From assembly GCA_029243165.1 (NCBI GenBank), contig JAQWSN010000034.1:59625-123624 (forward strand): a stretch of 64,000 nt of DNA, given 5' to 3'. Under the pieces are notes generated by a model. The model saw only the letters and a list, made by a program, of their open reading frames with translations. It ran no database searches and was not told where the DNA came from. A program made the position numbers and the translations under genes. Positions 25,726 to 33,913 of the stretch are shown piece after piece (position 1 is the stretch's first letter; the number at the start of each line of letters is the position of its first letter). The stretch is from Flavobacteriaceae bacterium (GTDB taxonomy: Bacteria > Bacteroidota > Bacteroidia > Flavobacteriales > Flavobacteriaceae).

Positions 25726-26474
25726 TAAAAAGCATTTACAATCGCCATAAAGTCATCTGCGTTTAATGAGGCTCCTCCAATAAGTCCACCGTCTACATCT
25801 TCCCCTGAAAAGATTTCTTGGGCATTGTTTGGCTTTACACTTCCTCCGTAAAGAATAACCACCTTTTCGGCTAAAGCAGCAGTGTAATGGGCTTGGATTT
25901 GTTCGCGAATAAAAGCGTGCATCTCTTGTGCCTGTTCGGGACTGGCGGTTTCGCCTGTTCCAATTGCCCATACGGGCTCGTAGGCTAAAATGATTTGACT
26001 CCAGGCCTCGTTCGGAAGGTGAAATAATGCAGAACTAAGCTGTTCTTTAACCAAATCAAAATGCTTATTTTCTTTGCGTTCATTCAGTTCTTCACCAAAA
26101 CAAAAAATAATTTCCATTCCGGCTTTTAAGGCACTATCCACTTTTTCTTTTAGGCTTTCATTGGTTTCTCCATAAAGCGAACGGCGCTCTGAATGACCCA
26201 AAATAACCGTATTTACTTCTACCCCCTTTAACATGGACGAAGAGATTTCACCTGTATGTGCTCCTGAGCTTGCAGCGTTCATATTCTGTGCAGCTACTTG
26301 GATTGGTGAACCTTCAAGTTTCGCTACCGATTGACTCAGTTGGGTAAATGCAGGGGTGACATAAACTTTAACATCTTCACGGATCTGATGCTCCAATAAG
26401 TTATTTAATAATAATTCTGTTTCGGCAGTTGTGTTGTTCATTTTCCAATTTCCTGCTACAATCTGGTTTCTCAT
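25725..26474 (-). CDS. tpiA: Triosephosphate isomerase
   Basis: A 249-residue TIM barrel interconverting glyceraldehyde-3-phosphate and dihydroxyacetone phosphate. Catalytic residues are visible: K in GNWKMN (residues 9-14), H in LGHSERR, E in AYEPVWAIGTG, and the phosphate loop YGGSVKPNN. Full length. It sits 2 bases after the permease gene and shares TAATG with prmA. Confidence 0.97.
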   Translation of the reverse strand: MRNQIVAGNWKMNNTTAETELLLNNLLEHQIREDVKVYVTPAFTQLSQSVAKLEGSPIQVAAQNMNAASSGAHTGEISSSMLKGVEVNTVILGHSERRSLYGETNESLKEKVDSALKAGMEIIFCFGEELNERKENKHFDLVKEQLSSALFHLPNEAWSQIILAYEPVWAIGTGETASPEQAQEMHAFIREQIQAHYTAALAEKVVILYGGSVKPNNAQEIFSGEDVDGGLIGGASLNADDFMAIVNAF

Positions 26475-26476
26475 GT

Positions 26477-27553
26477 TTAAAGTGTTTTAATTCTTGGATC
26501 TAAATATTCGTAAATAAAATCGACCACAATATTAATGATAATAAAGAAGAAGGCAATGGTTAAAACGGCCCCCATTACAACCGGAATATCCAATTGATTT
26601 AAAGCCTCCACAATTTCTTTACCCAATCCTTTCCATCCGAAGATGTATTCCACAAAAATGGCTCCTGCTAAAAGCGAAGCAAACCATCCGGAAACTGCTG
26701 TTAGCACAGGATTGAATGCATTCTTGATCGCATGTTTAAATAATACTTGATATTGAGAAAGGCCTTTTGCATAGGCTGTTCGTATGTAGTCTTCAGATAA
26801 AACTTCTAATAAATTACTACGAAGTAATTGAATAATTACTGCCAATGGGCGAATCCCTAATACAAATGAAGGCAAAATCAGATTCTTCCATTGGATCCGA
26901 TTTGCTTCCCCAAAATCGTCTAATTCAAACAGGCTTCCTGTCATGTTAAGCCCAGTAAAATCATGCAATACGTATCCAAAGAACCAGGAAAATAAAATCG
27001 CACTAAAAAAAGAAGGAACACTCATCCCCAGTGTACTAAAGAGTTGTAAAAATCGATCGAGCCAGTTGTCTTTATTTAGGGTTGCAATTACGCCTAAAAA
27101 AATTCCTAAAAAAATAGCAATTCCCATAGAAGAAAAGGCTAAAAGAGCTGTGTTTGGTAGTGTTTCTTTAATAATTTCAGAAATTGGTTTGCCTCGTTTT
27201 TGAAAGGACGTTCTGAAATATGGAGCCTTTAAAACACCAAGCTTTTTTGGGGTGTTGAACAAGACCCAACCTCCGTACACTGAAGGATCGTAATGACCAA
27301 ATTGTAAAGAATCCTTTGAGTGAATCGAAACAGGGGATAAATCATTGAGATAATAAAAGTATTGCTCCGTCAAAGGAAGGTTAAATCCAAATTTAGATTT
27401 AATGACCTCCAGCTGAGCACTATTCTCATTTTGATCTAGCATCATCTGAGCAGGATCACCAGGCAATACAGTAAAAAGAAAAAAGACCAGACTAGCCACA
27501 CCCCAAAGAGCTAAAAAGGCGGTCCCGAGCTTTAGACATAGGTAACGTATCAT
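26477..27553 (-). CDS. DppB/OppB-type ABC transporter permease (orphan)
   Basis: A 358-residue inner-membrane permease of the binding-protein-dependent class. An N-terminal TM segment and a large periplasmic loop (about 35-125) precede five more TM segments; the EAA-like loop is E-D-Y-I-R-T-A-Y-A-K-G-L (about residues 260-271). No DppC partner, ATPase or binding protein lies nearby, so its partners must be elsewhere. It begins immediately after the DUF1599 stop codon and precedes tpiA. Confidence 0.85.
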   Translation of the reverse strand: MIRYLCLKLGTAFLALWGVASLVFFLFTVLPGDPAQMMLDQNENSAQLEVIKSKFGFNLPLTEQYFYYLNDLSPVSIHSKDSLQFGHYDPSVYGGWVLFNTPKKLGVLKAPYFRTSFQKRGKPISEIIKETLPNTALLAFSSMGIAIFLGIFLGVIATLNKDNWLDRFLQLFSTLGMSVPSFFSAILFSWFFGYVLHDFTGLNMTGSLFELDDFGEANRIQWKNLILPSFVLGIRPLAVIIQLLRSNLLEVLSEDYIRTAYAKGLSQYQVLFKHAIKNAFNPVLTAVSGWFASLLAGAIFVEYIFGWKGLGKEIVEALNQLDIPVVMGAVLTIAFFFIIINIVVDFIYEYLDPRIKTL

Positions 27554-28096
27554 TTAAGAAGCTGCTTGCAAGTGGATCAACGCAAAAACGGCATAGTTTA
27601 CCATGTCATGGTAGTTTGCATCAATTCCTTCACTGACTAGGGTCTTTCCATAGTTTTCTTCAATTTGCTTTACACGAAGTAGTTTTTGCAAAATCAAATC
27701 AGTCAAAGAACTAATTCGCATGTCACGCCAAGCTTCACCGTAATCGTGATTTTTTTTGACCATTAGATCAAAAATTATTTGAAGCTGAGCATCAAATAAA
27801 GAAAGTGCTTCTTCTACATCTAGATCAGGTTGTTCTGCGACACCTTTTTCAATCTGAATGAGTGCCATAATGCTGTAATTTACAATACCAATAAACTCAG
27901 ACTCCTGACCTTCAGCGACTTTCTGTTCTTTATTTGTTTGTAAACTTCGGATGCGTTGGGACTTGATAAAGATCTGATCCGTAAGCGAGGGAAGTCTCAA
28001 AATACGCCATGCCGCTCCGTAATCTGCCATTTTTTTTTCAAATAGAGATCGGCATTGAGTTGTTATTGCTAAATACTGTTTTTTGGTCACTTCCAT
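27554..28096 (-). CDS. DUF1599 (nucleotide modification-associated domain 1) protein
   Basis: A 180-residue protein made of two similar halves, each with the pattern D-Y-G-x-A-W-R-x-(L/M)-R-(L/I)-x-S-L-T-D (about residues 26-41 and 117-133). DUF1599 proteins are found next to tpiA or folP in Bacteroidota and lack a proven role; the name comes from a nucleotide-modification fold prediction. It leads the long minus-strand array and is divergent from folP. Confidence 0.82.
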   Translation of the reverse strand: MEVTKKQYLAITTQCRSLFEKKMADYGAAWRILRLPSLTDQIFIKSQRIRSLQTNKEQKVAEGQESEFIGIVNYSIMALIQIEKGVAEQPDLDVEEALSLFDAQLQIIFDLMVKKNHDYGEAWRDMRISSLTDLILQKLLRVKQIEENYGKTLVSEGIDANYHDMVNYAVFALIHLQAAS

Positions 28097-28102
28097 TTCA
28101 CC

Positions 28103-28110
28103 TAAATTTG
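28103..28110 (+). promoter_or_regulatory. -7 element upstream of folP
   Basis: TAAATTTG, exact TAnnTTTG, on the plus strand. The implied start near 28117 means the message includes the whole in-frame region upstream of the folP ATG. Confidence 0.4.
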
Positions 28111-28233
28111 TCTAAATTTCGAGTTTTAATTTAATACTCAGTTCCCATTTAAAAAAAAGTTATCAAAAAGAATATCACATCCGCATCTATTAATATTAAA
28201 GGGAAATTAATAGACTTTGACGTACCCAAAGTT

Positions 28234-29004
28234 ATGGGAATCCTTAATCTATCAACGGATTCGTTCTATGATGGAGGAAAATTCAGCAAAACAGATCAGG
28301 CATTGAAACAAGTTGAAAAAATGCTTTTGGAAGGAGCTTTTTTTATTGATCTTGGAGCTGCAAGTAGTAAACCGGGAAGCTCCCTTATTGCACCCAATGA
28401 TGAAAAGAAAATACTCTTACCCGTTCTTGAAAAGCTTGTCGCAAATTTTCCTGAAGCTTATTTTTCTATCGATACCTACAACAGTAGCGTAGCAAATGCT
28501 ACACTTGAAACGGGGGCAAGCATGATCAATGACATCTCTGCTGGAACACTAGATCCAGCAATTGTAGAGATTGTATCACAGCATCAAGTTCCTTATGTTG
28601 TAATGCACATGCAAGAAAACCCCAGTACAATGCAACAACAACCCACTTATGAAAACATCAGTGTGGAAATTAAATCGTTTCTAATTGAAAGAATCCTAGC
28701 TGCCCGAAACCAGGGTGTAAAAGATATTGTTGTAGATCCGGGGTTTGGATTTGGAAAAACTTTAAAGCAAAATTACCAACTGCTCAGTGAAATGCATGTT
28801 TTAAAAGATCTCAACTGTCCTATTCTTATGGGGGTATCGAGAAAATCAATGATCTACAACCAATTGGGCGGTACTCCTGAAACGGCTCTTAATGGAACTA
28901 CGGCACTCCATGCTTGGGGATTGGAACGCGGAGCCTCAATTTTAAGAGTTCACGATGTGAAAGAGGCTAAAGAATGTATTGACTTATGGACTGCGCTTCA
29001 ATAG
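28234..29004 (+). CDS. folP: Dihydropteroate synthase
   Basis: A TIM-barrel enzyme joining p-aminobenzoate to dihydropterin diphosphate in folate synthesis. Visible motifs are MGILNLSTDSFYDGG, D-L-G-A-A-S-S-K-P-G-S, D-P-G-F-G-F-G-K and G-V-S-R-K-S. The first ATG (28234) gives 256 residues, but the frame is open back to 28153 and encodes I-N-I-K-G-K-L-I-D-F-D-V-P-K-V, which matches the normal N-terminal strand. No ATG, GTG or TTG exists there, so the true start may be a rare ATT or ATC. The usual Pro of the V-T-P-D-S loop is Thr. It is followed by cdaA. Confidence 0.9.
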   Translation: MGILNLSTDSFYDGGKFSKTDQALKQVEKMLLEGAFFIDLGAASSKPGSSLIAPNDEKKILLPVLEKLVANFPEAYFSIDTYNSSVANATLETGASMINDISAGTLDPAIVEIVSQHQVPYVVMHMQENPSTMQQQPTYENISVEIKSFLIERILAARNQGVKDIVVDPGFGFGKTLKQNYQLLSEMHVLKDLNCPILMGVSRKSMIYNQLGGTPETALNGTTALHAWGLERGASILRVHDVKEAKECIDLWTALQ

Positions 29005-29031
29005 TTTTTTTAAATTTACAAAAACACCACC

Positions 29032-29820
29032 TTGCAACTAGCTGATTTTATCGACTTTTCCTTTATTGATGTTGTGGACATTATCCTTGTCGCACTTCTT
29101 CTCTTCTATCTTTACAAGCTATTAAAGGGTACTGTTGCCATCAACATATTTATTGGAATTGTAATCATCTATCTGATTTGGAGATTGACAGATTTGCTCA
29201 ATATGGATGTCTTGAGTAACCTCCTAGGAAAATTTATTAGTGTTGGTTTTTTTGCACTAATTGTTGTTTTTCAACAGGAAATAAGAAAATTTCTCCTTTT
29301 ACTCGGTTCAACAAACTTTACTACTCGAAGAAATATGGTTCGTTATTTTCGGTTTTTAAATCAAGAAAAACGAGTGAGCACTCTGGATTTAGATGTCTTG
29401 GTAGATGCCTGTGAGGAGATGTCGAAAAGTAAAACGGGAGCCCTTATTGTGATTCAAAGAAACAATAGTCTCGAATTTACCTACAGCAGCAACAATCGTT
29501 CTGAGATAAAATTGGGGCCTTTAGTTTTACAGAGTATTTTTTTTAAAAACAGCCCCTTACACGACGGAGCTGTTGTGCTCAAGAATAACAATATTATTGC
29601 AACACGAGTGGTTTTACCACTTTCCGAAAAACCCAAACTACCTAACAAATATGGGCTTCGACACCGTGCAGGACTTGGCATTACTGAAAAAACAGATGCC
29701 CTCGTATTGGTTGTTTCTGAACAAACTGGGAAAATAGTTTACATCAAGGACAGTGAACTGTATCCGATTGATTCTTTTGCCGCTTTAAAAGAAACCTTAT
29801 CTCAAGATCTAAGCGAGTGA
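29032..29820 (+). CDS. cdaA: Diadenylate cyclase CdaA
   Basis: A 262-residue membrane diadenylate cyclase producing c-di-AMP. Three N-terminal hydrophobic segments (about 15-75) are followed by a short linker and the DisA_N domain, with catalytic motifs L-H-D-G-A (about 180-184) and R-H-R-A-G (about 213-217). The start is TTG at 29032, 27 bases after folP, an arrangement common in Bacteroidota. Confidence 0.95.
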   Translation: MQLADFIDFSFIDVVDIILVALLLFYLYKLLKGTVAINIFIGIVIIYLIWRLTDLLNMDVLSNLLGKFISVGFFALIVVFQQEIRKFLLLLGSTNFTTRRNMVRYFRFLNQEKRVSTLDLDVLVDACEEMSKSKTGALIVIQRNNSLEFTYSSNNRSEIKLGPLVLQSIFFKNSPLHDGAVVLKNNNIIATRVVLPLSEKPKLPNKYGLRHRAGLGITEKTDALVLVVSEQTGKIVYIKDSELYPIDSFAALKETLSQDLSE

Positions 29821-29821
29821 T

Positions 29822-31588
29822 TTAGGGAACTAACTCCTCGGCAAATTGCACTTCGTAAAGCTTGGCATAGTATCCGTTGGTTAGCTTAAGCAATTCAGTA
29901 TGTGTCCCCTGCTCTACTATTTTTCCTTGATCCATGACAATAATCCGATCTGCATTTTTAACAGTTGCCAATCGATGCGCTATTACAATTGAAGTTTTTC
30001 CTTGGGTCAACGTATCTATTGCTTTCTGAATCACCTCTTCAGTGTAACTGTCCACAGAGGATGTAGCTTCATCCAAAACTAAAATTGCAGGTTGGGTTAT
30101 GTAAGCTCTTAAAAAAGCAATCAACTGGCGCTGCCCAGAGGAAAGCATTACTCCTCTTTCCTTTACGTTGTAATCATAACCTTCAGGAAGAGACTCAATA
30201 AATTCGTGGACTCCAATTTTTTTAGCTGCGTTGGCAACATCTTCTCTACTAATTGAAGGGTCGTACAGCGTTATGTTGTTAAATAAACTGTCTGCAAATA
30301 AAAACACGTCCTGCAGCACTACGGCAACATGTTTGCGTAAGGCGTTCAGTTCAAAATCTTTAATGGAAATCGAATCAATAGTTATGTCACCAGATTCAAA
30401 TTCATAAAACCTAGAGAGCAAATTGATGATGGTTGATTTACCTGCACCGGTGGCACCCACTATGGCAACCGTTTCACCAGGTTTTATGTCAAGGGAAATT
30501 CCATGTAAAACTTCCTCGCCCGGGATGTACGAAAAATGCAATTGATCAAAGGAAATGGCTCCTTTAAGAGCTTTAGGGCTTTTAATTCCACGATTTACTA
30601 TGCTGCTTTCGGTTTCCAAAATTTTAAAAATACGATCTGCCGCTACCATACCCATCTGAAGGGTATTGAACTTATCCGCTATTTGTCTAAGAGGTCTAAA
30701 CAGCATTTGTGACATTTGAATAAACAAAAAGATGGTTCCTAAAGAAATACTTCCCCCAGAAATAACATTAAACCCTCCATACCAGACCAATAAGCCAATG
30801 GTTACTGATGAGGAAATTTCAGCTACTGGAAAAAAGATGGAATTAAACCAAACGGTTTTTAACCATGCTTTTTTATGTTTTTCATTGATGGCAACAAACT
30901 GGTCGTATTCAATTTTTTCTCTGTGGGAAATTTGAACTATTTTCATTCCACTCAGACGCTCCTGAACAAAAGAATTTAAATTAGCTACCTGGAGACGTAC
31001 CTCCTCAAAAGCTTTCTTCATTGATTTTTGGAACAATCTAGTAGCATAAAGAATGATGGGTAAAACGGAAAACACGATCAAAGTCAAGCGCCAATCTACA
31101 TAAATCATAACCGCAATAATCAACACCATTTTGAGTAGATCTGCAATAATCATAAAAAGACCTTGAGAAAAAATGCTCGCAATGGTTTCAATATCGCTCA
31201 CGGCTCTAGTCACCAATCTTCCCACAGCTGTTTTATCAAAATAACTCATCTTAAAAAAGATGATTTTTTCAAAAAGTTTTTGGCGTAAATCTTTAATGAC
31301 TTTTTGACCTAGCCAATTTGCATAAAACACAAATAAAAATTGAAAAACAACCTCCAAAAGCAAGGTTACGAGCATCAAACCGACAAACAGAATTAAGCCT
31401 TCATAATTCTTGGGTCTTATGTAATCGTCCACTGTTACTTTTAGTAAATACGGGGTCAAAGTTGAAAAGACAGAGAGTAAAATAGCCGTAGTCAGAACAA
31501 AGTAATAGATCCCCTTAAAGGGTTTTACAAACACCATAAGTTTGGAAAACAAACTAAAATCAAAAACTTTACCGCTAACCTTAGTCAT
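29822..31588 (-). CDS. ABC exporter, fused permease and ATPase (MsbA-like)
   Basis: A 588-residue half-transporter. Six TM segments span about residues 18-310; the ATPase follows with Walker A GATGAGKST, signature LSSGQRQL (note S-S in place of the usual S-G-G), and Walker B ILVLDEATS. It may move lipids, lipopolysaccharide precursors or drugs; the substrate is not determinable. It overlaps truA by 8 bases and is convergent with cdaA. Confidence 0.9.
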   Translation of the reverse strand: MTKVSGKVFDFSLFSKLMVFVKPFKGIYYFVLTTAILLSVFSTLTPYLLKVTVDDYIRPKNYEGLILFVGLMLVTLLLEVVFQFLFVFYANWLGQKVIKDLRQKLFEKIIFFKMSYFDKTAVGRLVTRAVSDIETIASIFSQGLFMIIADLLKMVLIIAVMIYVDWRLTLIVFSVLPIILYATRLFQKSMKKAFEEVRLQVANLNSFVQERLSGMKIVQISHREKIEYDQFVAINEKHKKAWLKTVWFNSIFFPVAEISSSVTIGLLVWYGGFNVISGGSISLGTIFLFIQMSQMLFRPLRQIADKFNTLQMGMVAADRIFKILETESSIVNRGIKSPKALKGAISFDQLHFSYIPGEEVLHGISLDIKPGETVAIVGATGAGKSTIINLLSRFYEFESGDITIDSISIKDFELNALRKHVAVVLQDVFLFADSLFNNITLYDPSISREDVANAAKKIGVHEFIESLPEGYDYNVKERGVMLSSGQRQLIAFLRAYITQPAILVLDEATSSVDSYTEEVIQKAIDTLTQGKTSIVIAHRLATVKNADRIIVMDQGKIVEQGTHTELLKLTNGYYAKLYEVQFAEELVP

Positions 31589-32345
31589 GCTCTAAATAAA
31601 TTGAATTTGGATACTCAATATGGGTTAAAAAAAGTCCTTCTGCTGGAACAGAATAGCCTGCCAAAGAACGGTTTTTACTTTTAATAATTTGGTGAATCTC
31701 CTGGATATTTTTTTTTCCTAAACCAATCTCAATCAGAGTTCCAACGATAGCCCTAACCATGTTCCGTAAAAAACGATTTGCACTAATTGTAAAAATCAAG
31801 TGGTTGTCATGTTGCTCCCATCCTATCCTTGTGATGTCACATAAAAAGGTTTTAACATCGGTATTTGTTTTTGAAAAACACTCAAAATCTTCATAGTCCA
31901 TCAAAATGGATGCTGCTTCATTCATCGCTTTTAAATTCAGGGGCTGGTACAAGCTGTAACGCAACCCTTGATCAAAAGGTGATTTGGAATTGGTAAGATG
32001 GTATTCATAAGTTCTACTGAGTGCATCAAATCGGGCATGTGCCTCTGGAGTTACAGCACGGATCTTTTGAATTGCAATGTCTTTGGGTAAAAATTGATTC
32101 AATCGAAAAATGAATTGGTTTTTATCATCCTCCAAAACTGCGGTATCAAAATGAGCAAACATTTGTCTAGCATGAACACCTGTATCAGTCCTTCCAGCTG
32201 CTGTTAAGGGAGTGGGTCGTTTTAAAAGGACATTTAAGGCCTCTTCCAATACTTCTTGAACACTTAAGGCATTGGGCTGACGTTGCCATCCGTGATAGGC
32301 TGTTCCTAGGTAAGAAAATTCAAGAAAATAGCGTTTGGAATTCAT
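31581..32345 (-). CDS. truA: tRNA pseudouridine synthase A
   Basis: 254 residues from the ATG at 32345. It makes pseudouridine 38-40 in tRNA anticodon arms. The catalytic Asp is in AAGRTDTGVHA (residues 49-59); the domain start F-L-E-F-S-Y-L-G-T-A-Y-H-G-W-Q-R-Q is typical. A -7 element at 32352-32359 implies a nearly leaderless transcript. The gene overlaps the ABC exporter by 8 bases. Confidence 0.95.
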   Translation of the reverse strand: MNSKRYFLEFSYLGTAYHGWQRQPNALSVQEVLEEALNVLLKRPTPLTAAGRTDTGVHARQMFAHFDTAVLEDDKNQFIFRLNQFLPKDIAIQKIRAVTPEAHARFDALSRTYEYHLTNSKSPFDQGLRYSLYQPLNLKAMNEAASILMDYEDFECFSKTNTDVKTFLCDITRIGWEQHDNHLIFTISANRFLRNMVRAIVGTLIEIGLGKKNIQEIHQIIKSKNRSLAGYSVPAEGLFLTHIEYPNSIYLEHD

Positions 32346-32351
32346 GCACCA

Positions 32352-32383
32352 CAAAGATACTGGGAATTATTCTTTGCCACAAT
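32352..32383 (-). promoter_or_regulatory. Promoter of truA
   Basis: ATTG at 32380-32383, 20 bases, TATCTTTG at 32352-32359 on the minus strand. Predicted transcription start lies at or next to the truA ATG. Confidence 0.45.
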
Positions 32384-32397
32384 CCCTGTAAAGCATT

Positions 32398-32850
32398 TCA
32401 AAATTGCACACCATTATTTTCTAAAACGACACTTTCCAATAAGTGAAGTACCTCATTCAATTCTTTATCATTTGAAGAACGGAACAGGTCAATAGTTAAG
32501 CCTCCGTTTTTAACTTGAATTCGCTTGTTTTTGCCTTCTGCATAGTTCGCAATTGAAAAAGCCACAAGTAATACTGCAGTGATCAGATTCCAGAAATTGG
32601 AAGATTCATAAAGGAAAACAGAAATGGAAGCAACTAAAAATCCAATGGAAATACCCATGGAAATGAAATGAATCCACTTTTTATCCTTGACTACAATTTT
32701 ATCAATTTCATCATAAAACAGCTATCTTTGAGTATGATCGTTTTCTAATTTAAAAGTCAAGTACTTTTCAAAAAAGTGAACTGTGCTGGTTGAGCGTTTA
32801 TCCGAACTGGTCACGGTGTTTAAAGGTAGGTTGGTTGCGATAGGTTTCAT
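32398..32850 (-). pseudogene. Small membrane protein interrupted by one in-frame amber codon
   Basis: One frame is open from the ATG at 32850 to the stop at 32398 (150 codons) except for a single TAG at 32722-32724 (codon 43). Before it: T-V-H-F-F-E-K-Y-L-T-F-K-L-E-N-D-H-T-Q-R. After it: L-F-Y-D-E-I-D-K-I-V-V-K-D-K-K-W-I-H, two hydrophobic segments, then K-N-K-R-I-Q-V-K-N-G-G-L-T-I-D. The alternating pattern looks like a membrane-anchored, PH-like protein and the reading frame is continuous across the stop. It may be a recent nonsense mutation, a sequencing error, or readthrough. A restart at the ATG at 32658 would give only the 86-residue C-terminal part. Confidence 0.7.
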
Positions 32851-32867
32851 CGGATTGCATACATTTG
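32834..32867 (+). promoter_or_regulatory. Promoter of the metallophosphoesterase gene
   Basis: GTTG at 32834-32837, 22 bases, TACATTTG at 32860-32867. Start near 32874, 13 bases before the TTG start codon. Confidence 0.5.
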
Positions 32868-32886
32868 GTTTATTAAAGATACAAAT

Positions 32887-33414
32887 TTGAAGAAAATCCT
32901 CTTACTCTCCGACACACATGGATTTATTGATGAAAAAATAAAGTCTTATGTCACCCAAGCAGACGAAGTTTGGCATGCAGGAGATATTGGTAAAACAAGT
33001 ATTCTTGACGAACTTCAAGCTTTAAAGCCAGTACGAGCAGTTTATGGAAATATTGACAGTCATCAAATCCGACAACAAGCGCCAGAAGTTTTGTCTTTTA
33101 CCACTGAAGGGGTTCAGGTTCTGATGATTCACATCGCTGGATATCCCGGTCGTTACAATAGTCGTGTAAAACAACTGATAGAGCTAGAGCAACCCAAACT
33201 TTTTGTATGCGGTCATTCACATATTTTAAAAGTAATGCAGGATAAAAAATACGGACATCTGCACATGAATCCAGGAGCTGCAGGCATTTCGGGATTTCAC
33301 AAAATAAGAACCTTATTGCGCTTTACACTTCAAAAAGGAGAAATTAAAAATTTAGAGGCCATCGAATTGGGGCTACGAGGAGCATTATCGAATGCGGTCA
33401 ACGGAGCGGACTAG
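32887..33414 (+). CDS. Metallophosphoesterase (YfcE/MJ0936 type)
   Basis: A 175-residue calcineurin-like phosphodiesterase. The metal-binding series is complete: L-S-D-T-H-G (6-11), H-A-G-D-I-G, Y-G-N-I-D, M-I-H-I-A-G and C-G-H-S-H. Small enzymes of this kind hydrolyse phosphodiesters of unknown physiological identity. The start is TTG. It overlaps the convergent DUF4293 gene by 30 bases. Confidence 0.9.
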   Translation: MKKILLLSDTHGFIDEKIKSYVTQADEVWHAGDIGKTSILDELQALKPVRAVYGNIDSHQIRQQAPEVLSFTTEGVQVLMIHIAGYPGRYNSRVKQLIELEQPKLFVCGHSHILKVMQDKKYGHLHMNPGAAGISGFHKIRTLLRFTLQKGEIKNLEAIELGLRGALSNAVNGAD

Positions 33415-33774
33415 GGCTTCATCTTTAAGGATATTTCTTCGGGCAAACCAAAGTAATACAATGCCTGAGAAGGATACAAAAATTACCATTTCATCAAAGC
33501 CAAAACCCTCTTCCAAATTTATTCCAGCCGCAAAAAGAAATCCCTGAGCTGCCAAAAGAAAAATAATAATATTAGTAAAGAGGCTTTGTAAAGGTCTGCG
33601 TTTGTAGAGAAAAATCGTGATTAAGATCAACACTGGAACTACTAAAAACCCATAATTCGATTGAAAATAAAGACCCAAAGAAGCAGTGGAATCCATATTC
33701 AATGAGAAGTAAAAACAAGCGCTACATAAAATTAGTACCAAGAAGAGATAGACGGTCTGGATTCTCTGGATCAT
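33385..33774 (-). CDS. DUF4293 membrane protein
   Basis: A 129-residue integral membrane protein with four hydrophobic segments, opening with MIQRIQTVYLFLV, the standard beginning of DUF4293. This family is confined to Bacteroidota and commonly lies beside rho. Its function is unknown. The 3' end overlaps the convergent phosphoesterase gene by 30 bases. Confidence 0.82.
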   Translation of the reverse strand: MIQRIQTVYLFLVLILCSACFYFSLNMDSTASLGLYFQSNYGFLVVPVLILITIFLYKRRPLQSLFTNIIIFLLAAQGFLFAAGINLEEGFGFDEMVIFVSFSGIVLLWFARRNILKDEALVRSVDRIR

Positions 33775-33788
33775 GTTTTGTTTTTTGA

Positions 33789-33796
33789 CAAAATTA
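33789..33796 (-). promoter_or_regulatory. -7 element of the DUF4293 gene
   Basis: TAATTTTG on the minus strand, exact TAnnTTTG, 14 bases upstream of the ATG. Confidence 0.4.
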
Positions 33797-33913
33797 AGTT
33801 TTTTTTAAAAGCACTTATTTTAAAATAAAAAATTTGTATTATTGCTCCTCTACAAAGCACTAAGACTCATATCAATATTACTTTGATCATTGAGTAATAA
33901 TCAAAAACACTTC

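Noticed and set aside
28141..28200. A frameshift at the run of eight A as an explanation for the missing folP start
   Set aside because: No ATG, GTG or TTG lies in any plus frame close upstream of this run that would extend folP sensibly, so a single indel would not restore a normal start.
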